NCBI GenBank assembly: GCA_905221605.1
Contig: CAJNDS010002245.1
Span: forward strand, 432,544-495,043
From: Symbiodinium natans
Taxonomy: Eukaryota > Sar > Dinophyceae > Suessiales > Symbiodiniaceae
Reading direction: 5' to 3'
DNA: 62,500 bases
This document shows positions 1 through 11,300 of this stretch, piece after piece. A program made the translations under genes and the position numbers. Each line of letters opens with the position of its first letter. Position 1 is the first letter of the stretch. The notes beneath the pieces are model-generated. The model ran no database searches, had not been told where the DNA came from, and saw only the letters and a list, made by a program, of their open reading frames with translations.

Positions 1-678
1 ACCCCTAAACCCCTAAACCCCTAAACCCCTGAACCCCTGAACCCCTAAACCCCTAAACCCCTAAACCCCTAAAGCACCCGAAGCCCAAGCTGCCAGGTGC
101 TGGAGCTGTACAGAGCTAAGGGAGCCGCAGCGGAGGGCTCAGCTGCCAGGGAGATCGGGAAAAAACACCTCCGAGGAGTTTTTCGGTGCACAGACCCTTG
201 TGGACGAAATGAACCCTTTCTCCTACTATAATCCCTGTCAAGGCCTATGGACCATAAACCCTTTCAGGGTCCATTTCCTCCCCAAGAGAATGAGAATGAA
301 TCTACTGCAACTGAGACCACAGTTTGGGGCTCTAGCCATGTTCTCTCGGGGCTTTCTAGGGTGTTTAGGGTTAAGGGTGTCGAGGGGCTTACGCTGAGCT
401 CCTAGCAGTCCCGTGGCTTTGACGCTTAGAGGCTGCTCCTGCACAGACAAGAGATCGTCGCATCGCCAGTTAGGGTTTAGGGTTTAGGGTTAGGGTTCAG
501 GGTTCAGGGTTCAGGGTTCAGGGTTCAGGGTTTAGGGTTTAGGGTTTAGGGCTTAGGGCTTAGGGCACAAGACGTGCCATCCCACGTGCGCTGTAGTCCC
601 ACCCCCCCCCCCCATCGCAGCCGCCCAGTCGACCGGAAGCTCTCGACACTTCAAGCTCAACCTTCACCCTACAGTTTT

Positions 679-775
679 CTAGGTAGGCCCTTGGGATATT
701 TTATATTTTCCCTTATTGGGTTTAAGAGGATCATATTTAGGAATATTTTTCAGAGGGCTTTAAAGGCCATCCTAG
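679..775. mobile_element. 97-bp MITE-like repeat, copy 1
   Basis: Starts CTAGGTAGGCC and ends GGCCATCCTAG, so the ends are imperfect inverted repeats with CTAG termini. By eye it is identical over 97 bp to the copy at 39634-39730. A diverged third copy at about 1517-1647 is interrupted by a telomere-like tract. There is no coding capacity. A non-autonomous DNA element is the likeliest reading; the superfamily is unknown. Confidence 0.6.
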
Positions 776-777
776 TT

Positions 778-884
778 TTGGTAGCCCAGTGGTACCCTTT
801 ACCCTTTTTTGGTTCTGGGTTCCCTTTAAAGCAACCAAGCCCAAAAAGGGTGCCCTTGTCATAAGATGGTTGCTGGGCTACCAA
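778..884. mobile_element. 107-bp MITE-like repeat with 12-bp perfect TIR
   Basis: TTGGTAGCCCAG at the left end and CTGGGCTACCAA at the right end are perfect inverted repeats. The interior includes an AAGGGTGCCCTT palindrome. It lies 2 bp after the 97-bp repeat. A related copy at about 1300-1422 has lost its left end and carries a TTTAGGG tract in its interior. Confidence 0.6.
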
Positions 885-1210
885 GCAGTAAACTCCAGAA
901 AGATGGAACATGTCTTAAGGATGACTACAGCTGGGATTCCTTGTGTCATACCTTTTGGGGTCTGGGGTGAAGGGAGACACCCTACACAGCACTTGGTAGC
1001 CCCAGCTCCACTGGCGAATTCATAGAGGGGTTAGGAGTTCAGGAGTTTGGATGAAGGCGAGTAGAGTTTTGGAGGTAGACATGTCCCGGTTTTTGAGGTT
1101 TAGACGTAGCGTCGAGGGGTCGAGAAGTTTCTGAAGTTCAGGAGTGTAGGCTTAGTCTCAGGAGGGTGTATGTGGGGTTAATGGTTTAGGGCTTGCATGG
1201 GGTTCGGGGT

Positions 1211-1300
1211 GCAGCCTTAGCTACGCCCAGGCCAAAGACCTTGTCAGCAACCGGCTCAGACACGACGCCCTCACGATCCTGAGGCGGACGCTCGCAAGTG
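1211..1300 (+). CDS. Exon-like island, product unknown
   Basis: Preceded by a plausible acceptor (GGGGTGCAG) and followed by a donor-like G|GTACCC. The frame is open and reads LSYAQAKDLVSNRL followed by a basic helix-like segment ending TLASG. Composition and codon use look like coding DNA, but no family is recognised. It lies between telomere-like tracts, as the better-supported exons in this window do. It could be a relic exon. Confidence 0.3.
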
Positions 1301-1422
1301 GTACCCTTCTCGCTCTTTTGGGGTTCCAGGTTCCCTTGTAAAGCAACCAACCCCAAAGGGGTTTTAGGGTTTAGGGTGTAGGGTTTAGGGTTTAGGGGTT
1401 GTAATATGGTGACCAGGCTACC
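1300..1422. repeat. MITE-like repeat interrupted by TTTAGGG tract
   Basis: Diverged partial copy of the 778-884 repeat: GGTACCCTT, then the GGTTCCC and TAAAGCAACCAA blocks, then CAGGCTACCAAG. Between AAAGGGG and TTGTAATATGG it has about 40 bp of TTTAGGG-type repeat absent from the 778-884 copy. This shows a telomere-like tract gained inside a dispersed repeat. Confidence 0.55.
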
Positions 1423-1516
1423 AAGAACCTAAACCACAAGGCTACCCTCCGGCCAAGTAAACTCAATTTAATGCCCCTGCGCTTTTTGAAGCCCAAAGAA
1501 AGCACTGACCCTCTTT

Positions 1517-1647
1517 GCTGGGTAGGCCTTTCGGATATTTTGCATGTTCCTTTATAACCCTAAACCCTCAATCCTAATTTATTGGGCTCAAGAGGGTCAT
1601 ATTTAGGAGAATCGTGCTTTAGAGAGGTTTTAACGGACCAAGCCAGG
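1517..1647. repeat. 97-bp MITE-like repeat, diverged copy with telomere-like insert
   Basis: Aligns to the 679-775 copy (GGTAGGCC, GGATATTTT, TTGGG, AAGAGG, TCATATTTAGG). It carries about 26 bp of CCCTAAA-like sequence between CCTTTAT and TTATTGGG. The TTAT beside each edge could be a short duplication or microhomology. Confidence 0.5.
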
Positions 1648-1883
1648 TATGCGGTGTCCTTTTTTTACAAGGGTGTCGTATTATGTAGGGGACTTAAACC
1701 CTCAACCCTAAACCCTAAACCCTAACCCCCAATCCCTAAACCGTAACCCCTAAACTCTATACCTTAAACCATAAAACCCTAACCCCTACACAGGTTTCCT
1801 AAACCCTAAACCCTTATGGATTGGTGATCATGAGCCCAATAATGCCATTGTCCTCAGTCCAGAAACCCCTCCCCCCCATTGAC

Positions 1884-2000
1884 TACTGTTTGCTGAAGAG
1901 CCCACAAAAAATAGAAGATAGGAATCCCTATATTACCCTTATAGGGAAGAATATGTTTTATTTTTGGGGGCGTTCTTAAGCAATTAGTAGATGAGGGTAC
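1884..2000. mobile_element. Foldback (hairpin) repeat, copy 1
   Basis: The left arm TTTGCTGAAGAGCC pairs imperfectly with the right arm GGCGTTCTTAAGCAA. The A-rich inner arm also pairs with a T-rich one, and the centre is AT-rich. A related hairpin lies at 60780-60870 and a partial one at about 24386-24444. No coding capacity. Confidence 0.5.
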
Positions 2001-2249
2001 CCCCTGTTTTTTGGAAACCCCCTTCCATGTCTTAGAAACCCTAAACCCTAAACCCAAAACCCTAAACCCTAAACCCTAAACAGTCGCAACAGGGGGCTGA
2101 CGCGCGAGCGAGCGAAGCCCAACATGATGCACTACCCGCTGCCGCTGCAGGCCAGGCGCCGATACCCTAAACCCGAAACCCGAAACCCTAAACCCTAAAC
2201 CCTAAACCCTAAACGGCCCTAACCCCTAGACCTCAGCCCTGAAAGACTG

Positions 2250-2352
2250 GACCCAGTGTAATTAGGCTCTTCTTCCCTTTAGGTTTAGGTTCCCTTGCAA
2301 GACTCTTTGAACCAAAAGGGCACCCTTTCGCTTCGTAGGTTACTCTTGGGTC
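2250..2352. mobile_element. MITE-like family with GACCCA...TGGGTC ends
   Basis: Begins GACCCAGTGTA and ends TACTCTTGGGTC, an imperfect terminal inverted repeat. The interior has TTTAGGTTTAGGTTCCC and the palindrome AAGGGCACCCTT. Related copies lie at about 5180-5267 (diverged), 49540-49598, 57831-57935 and 61575-61661. The internal TTTAGG motif is a candidate seed for telomere-like expansion. Confidence 0.55.
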
Positions 2353-3122
2353 GAGAACGTGATCCCTATAACAGGCAGACGTAGGATTGTCGCTCTGAGT
2401 GATAATGATAGTATTATGGCCCTCAAACCTAAACCCTGAACCCTAAACCCTAAGCCCTAAACCCTAAACCCGAAACCCTAAACCCTGAACTGCAAGTCCC
2501 ACGCAAAAATATCCTTTCGTCCCAAAGGCCATGGCCCCTCTTGCCTTGCCGCCGGTCCCGCGGCTGCCGCTGGGCCGCCTCGGCCCGCGCGATGCGGAAT
2601 TCCTCTGAGGGGGATCCGGGCGCGAGGGCGTTTAGGGTCTAGGGTTTATAGGGTTTAGGATTTAGGGTTTAGGGTTTATAGGGTTTAGGGTTTAGGGTTT
2701 GGGGTTTAGGGTTTAGGGTTGCCCCCAGCTGTAGGCACGTAGAGGCGTCTGTTGTCGTAGCCGTGGCAGACAACTGTGGAGATCTGTTAGAATGACATAA
2801 TGGGTAAGGGGACTTGAATGAGAAGACAACCCAAGAAAGAGTATATAATTTAAGGAAATATATATGGTCCCTGATAGTATCTTGCAATCATATTCCTACT
2901 ATGTTCTTGGGGGGATTCCAATTAAGATCCTTTAAATGTCGAGTTTCGGGTCGAGGGTCGTTTCGACCTCTCATAAAATGTACGGCGTGGGATGCACGAC
3001 GCCAGCTGCCCAACGTTAATGCTTGCCGCCAAGTGCGGAAAAGAGCCATTTCGGGTGCAGAGTGCCCTAAACCCTAAACCCTAAGACCCAGACCCCAAAC
3101 CCTAAACCCTCAACCCTACACC

Positions 3123-3154
<32 letters not shown>

Positions 3155-3341
3155 ACCCTAAACCCTGAACCCTAAACCCTAAACCCTCAACCCTCAACCC
3201 TAAACCCTAAACCCTAAACCCCAAACCGTAAACCCTAAACCCGAAACCCTAAACCCTAAACCCTATCGAGGAGCCCCTCGGTCGTAGGGCCTTGCCGTGT
3301 TTACTCCAACCTCTCCCAGCTGCAAACCCTAACTTACCCCT

Positions 3342-3463
3342 ATAGGAACACCACCCTGAAGTCAACCCTTACTTGGGGTTTTCCCCCCTTATACTTTAGG
3401 GGTAGGAACACCACTCTGAAGTCAACCCTTACTGGGGGTTTTCACCCCCTTATACTTTGCGAA
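3342..3463. repeat. 60-bp tandem duplication
   Basis: Two adjacent copies of a roughly 60-bp unit: TAGGAACACCAC, CTGAAGTCAACCCTTAC, GGGGTTTTC and CCCCTTATACTTT blocks in the same order with few mismatches. It borders the repeat-free stretch at 3464-4090. Confidence 0.75.
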
Positions 3464-4782
3464 CAGCCCTTAGTAGAAATTATAGTGGGGGGTATTGCAA
3501 TCCCCGTTATGAGGACGATCCTCATTCGAGGTGGGTGTTGGCCAGTTTTGGCCTTCATCCACCCAGTCCGAGGGTAGACTGTCGTGAGACCTGCCTGCGG
3601 GAGCATATAGCTTCTGCCATCTCCCCTTTTCCGGGAAAGGTGGTGTGACTGTGTGAGTGCTCGAAGCACTTAGTAGCCGTAGAGGGATCCACGGAGAAGT
3701 GTGTTAGCCAGGATGGGCACGCCGGGTGCGGCCCGATGCAGAGGCGACGTTGATTGCCTGGCCTAGCGACACCCTGAAGGGTGACCTTCTGGTGAAGAGC
3801 CATATCGCATGCACGCTGTCTTGCCCTATGCCAGCTTGCTGGTGGCGGGCCTGTCCAGTTGTTGCTGTGTGCGAGGGCATTCACTTGCTGAACTGGGCCT
3901 TGCTGGCCTCGGAACGTTCATTCTGGGTCGTTCGCCGCGCCGCTTGCGGAGCCGCCTGAGAAGCCGGGAGGGATCGGCGCCTTGGGCAAGCCCGCTGCGC
4001 ATCCCACCGTGTGAAACTCGCCGCTTACTCACTCACTCACTCCCTTTTAACTTAAGGACTGTAAGTATAATCATATGGGTATTTCCCAAATAGGGGTACC
4101 CCTTTTTGTACCCAAACAGAATCGAATACCCGTAAAGGGACCCCCCAAAAAGGGTACCCCGGTTTATGGCAAGGTGGAGAATGATGGTTCTTCCAGAAGT
4201 CTTTGTTCCAGCCTGAATCTTTCGGTCCAGCCTGAATATTTCGGGTTTACGGGTTGAACTGGAGGCAGACTGAGCCTAAATTTCAATCCCGGAACCCGTC
4301 ACCCGAAACTCTAAACCCAAAGTTTGGGGCTCAACCTTCTCTCGGACCGGCAGGACATCTCTCTTCCTCTTCGTCGCGAGCTTGCGGTACAGCTGGAGGA
4401 CCCCTGAACCAGAAGCGATACGCCACTATGACCCCGAACCCTAAACCCTAAACCCCTAAACCCCTAAACCCTAACCCTGAAACCCAATCAAGGTTCTAGG
4501 CTTGCTATTAAGATCCCATGCAAACTGAGTCTCTGTCGAGCTTGAACGCCGCCCTTTTGAGGAGCGGTATGGCTGGCATCCACAGGCCTTCCTTTTCCGG
4601 GCTCCAGGGTGTTTAGGGTTTAGGGTTTAGGGTTTCGGGTTTAGGGTTGAGGGTTTAGGGTTTAGGGTTTAGGGTTTAGGGGTTTAGCGCGATCGAGCCC
4701 TCAGTAGGCATGTAGATCTCAAGGCTGGCGCGAGTTAGGTTCCGAAGAGTGGGAGGTGAGGGTGTCTGAGGGTTCTTTCAGG

Positions 4783-4920
4783 GGCCCTTAACCTGGTCCC
4801 AAACCTCCTTGAAAGGGTTCTGAAGTCTGGGCCCTTATTTTTGTATAGGGTGCATAAGGGGTATATAAGGGGGTCCACCTTTAAGGGCCCATATTAAGGG
4901 ACCCTGTAACTACCCTTAGA
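4783..4920. repeat. Dispersed repeat with GGGTATATAAGG core, copy 1
   Basis: Shares ACCTCCTT-AAGGGTTCTGAAG, GGGGTATATAAGG, AAGGGCCCATA and AAGGGACC blocks in the same order with 38430-38560. A shorter related piece is near 7825-7890. No coding capacity; probably a non-autonomous element. Confidence 0.5.
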
Positions 4921-7440
4921 GACTTGAGTGTTGCATACTGTGTCCTTCAAACTGCTCTTGGTTGTTTCGCGTGCTGCCGCGTCGTGTATGTCTTTTCCTT
5001 CAGCCGCGGTTCCGGAGGCGTCCTGTCTGTGTTTGAGAGCCCCTGTCTTCCCGAAGTCATGAATCCTGAGCCCTAAACCCTCCCTAACACCCTCAAACCC
5101 TAAACCCTTAGCCCTCAAACCCTAAACCCGAAACCTTCCCTAATACCTGCAGACCCTAACCCCTGGAACCCTCAACCCCTCCCTTTTTTCGCGGTTTAGG
5201 TTCCCGTTTAATCCCTCTTAAAACCCAAAAGGGCACCCTTCTTATTCCTAGGTTCCTCGATAGGCCGTCAAACCTCGACCAACCCCTCAGCCTGAAGCCT
5301 TCATCCCTATAAACCCTAAACCCCAAACCCCTAAACCCTAAACCCTAAACCCCAAACCCCAAACCCCTAAACCCTATAAACCCTCGGCCCGCACGCGCAC
5401 GCGTCAGGTTCAACGCGGCCGCGCGGATATGGAGGCCTCCCGGTTGCAGCCCAGAAGACGGAAATTCAAGTCGAAGCCCTAAACCCGAAACCCTGAACCC
5501 TAAACCCTAAACCCTCAACCCTAAACCCTAAACCCTAAACCCTAAACCCTAAACCCTAAACCCTAAACCCTAAACCCTAGACCCTTACCAGCATGTTTGG
5601 GGCTTAGGAAATCCCTAATATGAGGACCCCGAGCCCACTGTTGGGATTAAGGGCTCCTGTGGAGGGTTTCCTGGGTTTAAGCGCCCTAAACCCTAAACCC
5701 TAGACCCCAGACCCCAGACCCTAAACCCTAAACCCTAAACCCCAAACCCTAAACCCTAAACCTAAACGACTACCCTCAATCAAGAGCTTCGGCTCCCCAA
5801 ACCTTAAAGCCCTCAAGCCCCAAAGCCCTACCCTGGAGCCTCTTCCAGCCCCTAAACCTTCACAACCCGGGACCCTCGATTCTGAATTTTTGGGGGTTTA
5901 GGGTTTAGGGTTTAGGGTTTAGGGTTTAGGGTTTAGGGTTTAGGGTTTAGGGTTGAGGGCTCACCCCATGAGACACCGGCCGCCAACCTAGGGCTTAATG
6001 GCTCTAGGGCTTCACAGCTTTCGGGCTTTAGGGCTTAAGGGTTTAGGGCTTAAGGGTTTAGGGCTTAGGGTTTAGGGTTTAGGGTTCAGGGCTTAGGGTT
6101 TAGGGCTTGAGGGCTTAAGGGCTCGGGAAGTTGGACCGCTACACGTCAGGTCCACGTCCTGTTGGCGCACGACGGCCAAGTCGGCATCGAGGCACCTCGC
6201 TGGCGGTGTTTAGCCAACCCTAAACCCTAAACCCTAAATCCTAAACCCCAAACCCCCAACCCCCAAACTCCAAACCCCAAAGCCTAAACCCTAAAACCCT
6301 AAACCCTAAACCCTAAACCCCCCCAAACCCTAATCCCCGAAATCGCAAACCCCACCTCGAAACCCCAAACCACCCGTGGCCGAGGGTTTCGGTTTCGGGC
6401 TCAGGGAAGTAGGAGTGTATCAACCTTCGGGCGCCAGGGACACCCTAAACCCTAAACCCTAAACCCTAAACCCTAAACCCTAAACCCTAAACCCTGAACC
6501 CTGAACCCTGAACCCTAAACCCTAAACCCTAAACCCTAAACCCTAAACCGTATGGTTTCGGGTTTAGGGTTTAGGGACTAGGGTTTCGGGTTTAGGGTTT
6601 GTAGGGCTGCCTTTATGAATTTTCGATTTTCGGGGTAGGTGTAGAGCTAAAAGCTTCTAGAATGTATCCAAGTTGACATATCCAGGACAAGACTTCAGCA
6701 CCAGCCACCCCTTCTGCCGACATGAGACCCAGCGTCGAGGAACTAAGAAGGGGTGGGGACTTGGTTCGAGTTTAGGTTTTAAGGTCTAAGGTTAGGATTT
6801 ACGTTTAGGGATGGTTGTGCGCAGCCTAACAGCTAACCCAGACTCTCTGAAACTGAAGATCTGCCATATTTGGCGCAGGTGGGATGATGGCTTGTGTCAC
6901 TGGGTTGACTGGATCGATGGGCTATCCGAAGTCAGGAGGTTTTGCCGAAGACGTTTGATCCTGCTGCGAAGGGTTAGGGATTTAGGGTTTAGGGTTTAGG
7001 GTTTAGGGTTTAGGGTTAGGGTTTTTAGGGTTTTTAGGGTTTGGGGGTTACTGTTTCCGGTACCTTGCCGAAGCCAGCAGGACCGCTTGCACTGAAGCCA
7101 GCTGCGACGATCGCTTTCAGCGTTTAGAGTCAATTCACGACTGTAAGTCCGGAATCCTACACCCCCAGACCTGAAACCGAAACGCCGAGAAGCCCAGAAC
7201 CCTCAACACCCTAAACTTGAAACGCCAAACCCTAAACCCTAAAGTCTAAACCCTAAACTCTAAACCCTAAACCCTAAACCCTAAACCCAATGTAGGACCC
7301 ACAAGAAAAGCCCCAGCCTTCCCGGAGGTGCCTCTGCTGGTGCAGCGCCGGGGCTTGGCGGGGGGACTCCCCCAGCCGGGGATGAAGCAGGCCAGCAGCC
7401 CTAAACCCTAAACCCTGAACCCTAAACCCTAAACCCTAAA

Positions 7441-7494
7441 CCCCATTGGACGACGGCTTCAGCTCGTTTTGGGGCGCCAGCACCTCTTTCGAAG
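7441..7494. repeat. 54-bp exon-like direct repeat, copy 1
   Basis: Repeated at 8048-8101 with one mismatch (T to G). In one + frame it reads DDGFSSFWGASTSFE and is followed directly by GGTTTAGGG. The second copy reads DDGFSSCWGASTSFE. Both are preceded by CCCTAAA tracts, as expected for a duplicated exon plus its intron end. Confidence 0.5.
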
Positions 7495-8047
7495 GGTTTA
7501 GGGTTAGGGGTTTAGGGGGTCAGGTCCTAGACGGCGGTGGGGGACAGCCTTGAGGGCACGCTTGATGTCTCCCAACCGCCGGCGCCACGAAATGGTGGAC
7601 ATCAAGAAGTTTGAAAGAAAGGATGAGTCATTTCTTGAAATTGCTTCGGTCCTGGCCTTTATATGGCAAATGCTACTAAGACTGGGAAATGCCAAAGTCC
7701 CTCTCCAAGGTCTGCGCGGAGAAGGGGGTCTTGAGCAAGATGAAGACAGAATCCCAGCAGCGAAGGTACGTCGAAAAACACATTGAAACTGGAGGTGGCT
7801 CCAGACAACGAGGGGCTTTTGGGAGTATCAGGGTCCCTCCAAAGCACATAAAAGGGGCCATGTATCTACCCTTAGAGGTTTGGGGCTTTGGCACTTCAGG
7901 GCTTTAGGTGCTTAGGCTTTTCAAGCTCCCCGGAACCCGAGACCCTAAACCCTAAACCCCAAACCCCAAACCCCAAACCCTAAACCCCAAACCCCAAACC
8001 CTAAACCCTAAACCCTAAACCCTAAACCCTAAACCCTTCGTTCAAAG

Positions 8048-8101
8048 CCCCATTGGACGACGGCTTCAGCTCGTGTTGGGGCGCCAGCACCTCTTTCGAA
8101 G
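8048..8101. repeat. 54-bp exon-like direct repeat, copy 2
   Basis: Second copy of the 7441-7494 segment, 607 bp downstream and 76 bp before the target duplication of the Copia element. Its open frame continues past the repeat toward the insertion point. Confidence 0.5.
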
Positions 8102-8176
8102 CTGAAAGCTTAAGCCCAGCGCATCCGCAACAAACCCCTCATCAGACCCTAAGCACTGGACACTGTGTGGGGTGTT

Positions 8177-8181
8177 AAGTT
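8177..8181. other. Target site duplication (left), AAGTT
   Basis: AAGTT directly precedes the 5' LTR and directly follows the last LTR (22084-22088). The rejoined empty site would read GTGTTAAGTTTAGGG, so the element landed at the edge of a TTTAGGG tract. Confidence 0.85.
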
Positions 8182-8325
8182 TGTATTTTATATTCGGACC
8201 TCCTTGCCACTTTTGCCTTCATGTATGTTGCACCTATCGCACTCAAGCCCTCTGAGACAAAAAGGTAGAAGTGCGCCTGTGTTTCATGGCTTAACGGATT
8301 GCATTGGTGGATTTCCCAAACTGTA
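8182..8325 (+). repeat. 5' LTR of Copia element (144 bp)
   Basis: Starts TGTATTTTATATTCGG and ends CCCAAACTGTA. The same 144 bp recurs at 21668-21811 and 21940-22083 with one change (G at 8323 is A in both). It is very short for an LTR and may hold promoter and polyadenylation signals, none recognised. Confidence 0.93.
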
Positions 8326-8338
8326 GGTTATCAGCCGT
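8326..8338 (+). promoter_or_regulatory. Possible primer-binding site
   Basis: GGTTATCAGCCGT follows the 5' LTR directly and resembles, loosely, the initiator-Met primer site common in Copia elements (TGGTATCAGAGC). The same 13 bp follows the first 3' LTR copy at 21812-21824, consistent with a required site. The tRNA assignment is uncertain. Confidence 0.4.
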
Positions 8339-8389
8339 AGGCTCTACTGAGTCTGCGGCGCCTCTGGTTACTCTGGCAAACACTGGTGT

Positions 8390-11300
8390 ATGGGAGACAG
8401 CCCCGAGCTGGTTCCCACCGAAGTGGCAACCGACCTGGAATCTGACGACATGCTTCCTGTGGGACTACCCCAGACTGCTTCCGAGCAAGTTGCTTCGAAC
8501 GGTGCACTGGAAGAGGGCGCAGCAGGGACTAATGTGTTTGATCCAAACGCCCGAACTCCTTTTGCAGCTGTACCGTTCGCACCACAGTTGCATATGTATC
8601 GACAGAATTTCCAGCAAAACATCATGATCGGTGAGTCTCCGGAACAAACCAGATTGCTTCTCGGTGAACTTGAAACTGAAGCAGAAAACAGACACCAGAG
8701 GTTCCGCCGGGCTGCCGAATATGCTCATGACCAAAGAATCGCTAATGTTGAAGAACGAGCAAATCGACAGCATGAGGAGATCGTTGCACAGCTCGAATCC
8801 GAGATTGCCACACAACGATATCAGTTTATCGAAGCCAATCACCATCTCGTGTCGGAGCTGCGACAACAACACCAAGTCATCGCTTTCCAAACGGAACATT
8901 TTTCCAGCGTTAGTTCGCAGATCACGCAACTTCGAACAACTTTAATCGAAGAAGCAGAGGAGAACAAAACACAAACCCTCAATGAGGTGGGAGAGTGGTT
9001 TGGTAGGGAACATGATCAGGCAATGCAGCAGTATAGGTTACTTGCCCGCGAGAGTGAAGAGGAAATGAGGCGTCAAAATGATGTTCTTCAGGACGAACTC
9101 TCCTCAGCTGAGCGTGCGCTCAAACTCGAGCAGGACAGGAATGCTTCTCAGGACACTGCGTCCCAAGCTCAGTTCCCTCCGGCCGTGACCCCAGCAACGG
9201 TACCGCAAAGTGCCGGCCTTAATGTGCCGACAGCTCCTCAGTTTACATCGCCAAGCGTGATCCCGCTCAGCCTAAGAGCAATGTTTTCCGGTTTTGGTGG
9301 TGCGGCAACTACTGCCACACCAGCGGGGCCACAAGCTCCAACACAGGCCCCGGGAACCCCTGTGCCCCCGACTGGCTTAGGTGGAGGAGTTTCTGGTCTC
9401 GCGGCCCCAATGGGCACGCCGGCTAGTCCGGCAGCCGCTGGAGTTGATTTAATTGCACAGACGCAACAAGCGTTGCTGGAAGCCGCCAAGCTCCTTAAAG
9501 GAGATAAAAGCGGTGAGGATGACAAACCAAAGGTCAAAGAAGCTGAAAACATTCGTTTGCCAGATTTCCCTAACCCCGAAACGTACCGTGCATGGAAAAC
9601 AGCAACTCGGGAAGCGGTTAGGGCAGCTTCAGACAGACCTGATGAAGCTTTCTCCTGGATTTTGGAGGTTTACGCAAAAGACGCTGATCATGACAAGCTT
9701 CGTGAACCGGGAAAGTTCCTCACGCTGGATACCAAAATCCTAGCCGCGCTTACCAAGGTCGCCAAGGGAGAGTTGTCTCGACAGGTGCTCACCTTCAAAG
9801 AAACCGAGGCGGTCCATGGACGTGCGGTACGAGGACGTCAAGTGTTGCTTATGTTTGATCAGTATTTCAAAACCAATGAAGAAGTAGGATCGCTCTATTC
9901 AGTGGAAGACCTGTTGAAGGTTACGCTGCATAGTGACGACTTGACTACATTCCTGCACAATTGGGAGTCAGTCATTGCCGGTATGAGTCATGTTCCAGAA
10001 GAAATGGTTCTGCGTGACATTCTTCTCCGCCAAATCCGCAAGTCCTCAAGGATGAAATACGACTTGGAGATCTATGATAGGGCCAAGGAAGGTTCTGCCT
10101 CACATTCCTACGCGTTCCTGTTGAAGTCCATTCGGGATTTGCTAACCCGTGAAAGGATGCGTAAGAATAGGGATAGAATCGCTAAGTCACATGGGGACAA
10201 GTTTGGAGCTCCTGTTCTTGGAGGCGGAAGGCCGCAACGCCCTCCGTCAAGGAGTGGCCGGGGAAGAGATCGCTCTGCCGGTAGCCAATCCAACTCGAAG
10301 TCAAGATCTCGCTCTAGGACCCCGTCCAGGTCTAGATCACCTAGCCGTTCACCAAGCCCAAAGCCAGTTTGCTACGACTTTCAAAAGGGTAAGTGTACCA
10401 GGGGCGACAAGTGCAAGTTCTCGCACAAACCACGCTCGCAGTCCCCTGTTCGCACCGCCCCGAAGAAGAAACAGGTATGCACGTTTTGGAAGAAAGGCAA
10501 ATGTACCAGGGGAGACAAGTGCCGTTTCTTGCATAGGGAACCGAGCCCTGCTCCCACAGGTGGTGAAAATGCAGCCCCGGCTCCTAAGGACCCAGACAAA
10601 CCAAGGTCTCCGTCGCCTGCGCCAACGCGCAGAAAGCCAAGCCGTGGTCGCTCTAAGGAAAAGGACAGGAGAGCCGCATGCTGCATCTCGATTGCGGCTG
10701 CAGCCTCAATCCGCCCCGAGGGAGACGACCCACAAGATGGAGAGAAGGACTACTGGGAAGTGGATTTCAAAAGGGGTGAAGCCATCCGACACCACCTGAA
10801 CTACAGAAGTACTATGTACAAGCCTGAAATGTCATGCCCTGTTGCTCTTGAAAAGTTGAAAGGTACGGCCAAGGTGATCAAGACTCTTCCCGTTGCTCCC
10901 TACACAGCAAAGGAGAGTTGGGATTGGAAAGGGGGAAAAGGGGGGACGAACGACAAGACGCCATGGACTGGCAAGACTGTGTTCAAAATCAAAGAACAAA
11001 ACAAGAAGGTCAAGTTTTGTGAAAAGCCCAAAGTCAGGGAAATTCCTTTTGAAGGGAAGGGGTACAAGCATTCCTACAAAGTTCGCAGGTACAACACTTG
11101 CTATGCCGATGCGGAAAATTGCCCCAAACCTGACAACAATGACCTTCAGGTTGCAATTAGGAACGCAAGGGAACTCACTATGCTCCTTGCCCGGCATGAG
11201 GGGGGAGAGAGAACCGACTGCCGTTTAGAATGTGATGAGCCTGATTCTCTCATGTGTGGGATGTGCAAGCACGTCGTTGAGAGCTCAGAGATCGCCTGTC

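Larger units (their letters stand above)
1..8176. repeat. Telomere-like repeat field with exon-like islands (left flank)
   Basis: Degenerate CCCTAAA and TTTAGGG heptamer tracts of about 20-150 bp alternate in orientation with non-repetitive islands. The window opens with an 8-mer version (CCCCTAAA), 3110-3200 is rich in CCCTCAA, and long clean tracts lie at 5500-5580, 5888-5955 and 6440-6545. Islands at about 75-180, 1210-1300, 2083-2165, 2527-2630, 5393-5480 and 6160-6205 are GC-rich and open in at least one frame like short exons, but I cannot assign products. 3340-3463 holds a 60-bp tandem duplication, and 3464-4090 is a repeat-free stretch in which I recognise nothing. Six-frame ORFs here are short and overlap on both strands, so none is called as a gene. 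Confidence 0.8.

Noticed and set aside
1-73. Window start as a chromosome-end telomere
   Set aside because: The 8-mer tract is short and degenerate, and equal or longer arrays in both orientations occur throughout the window.
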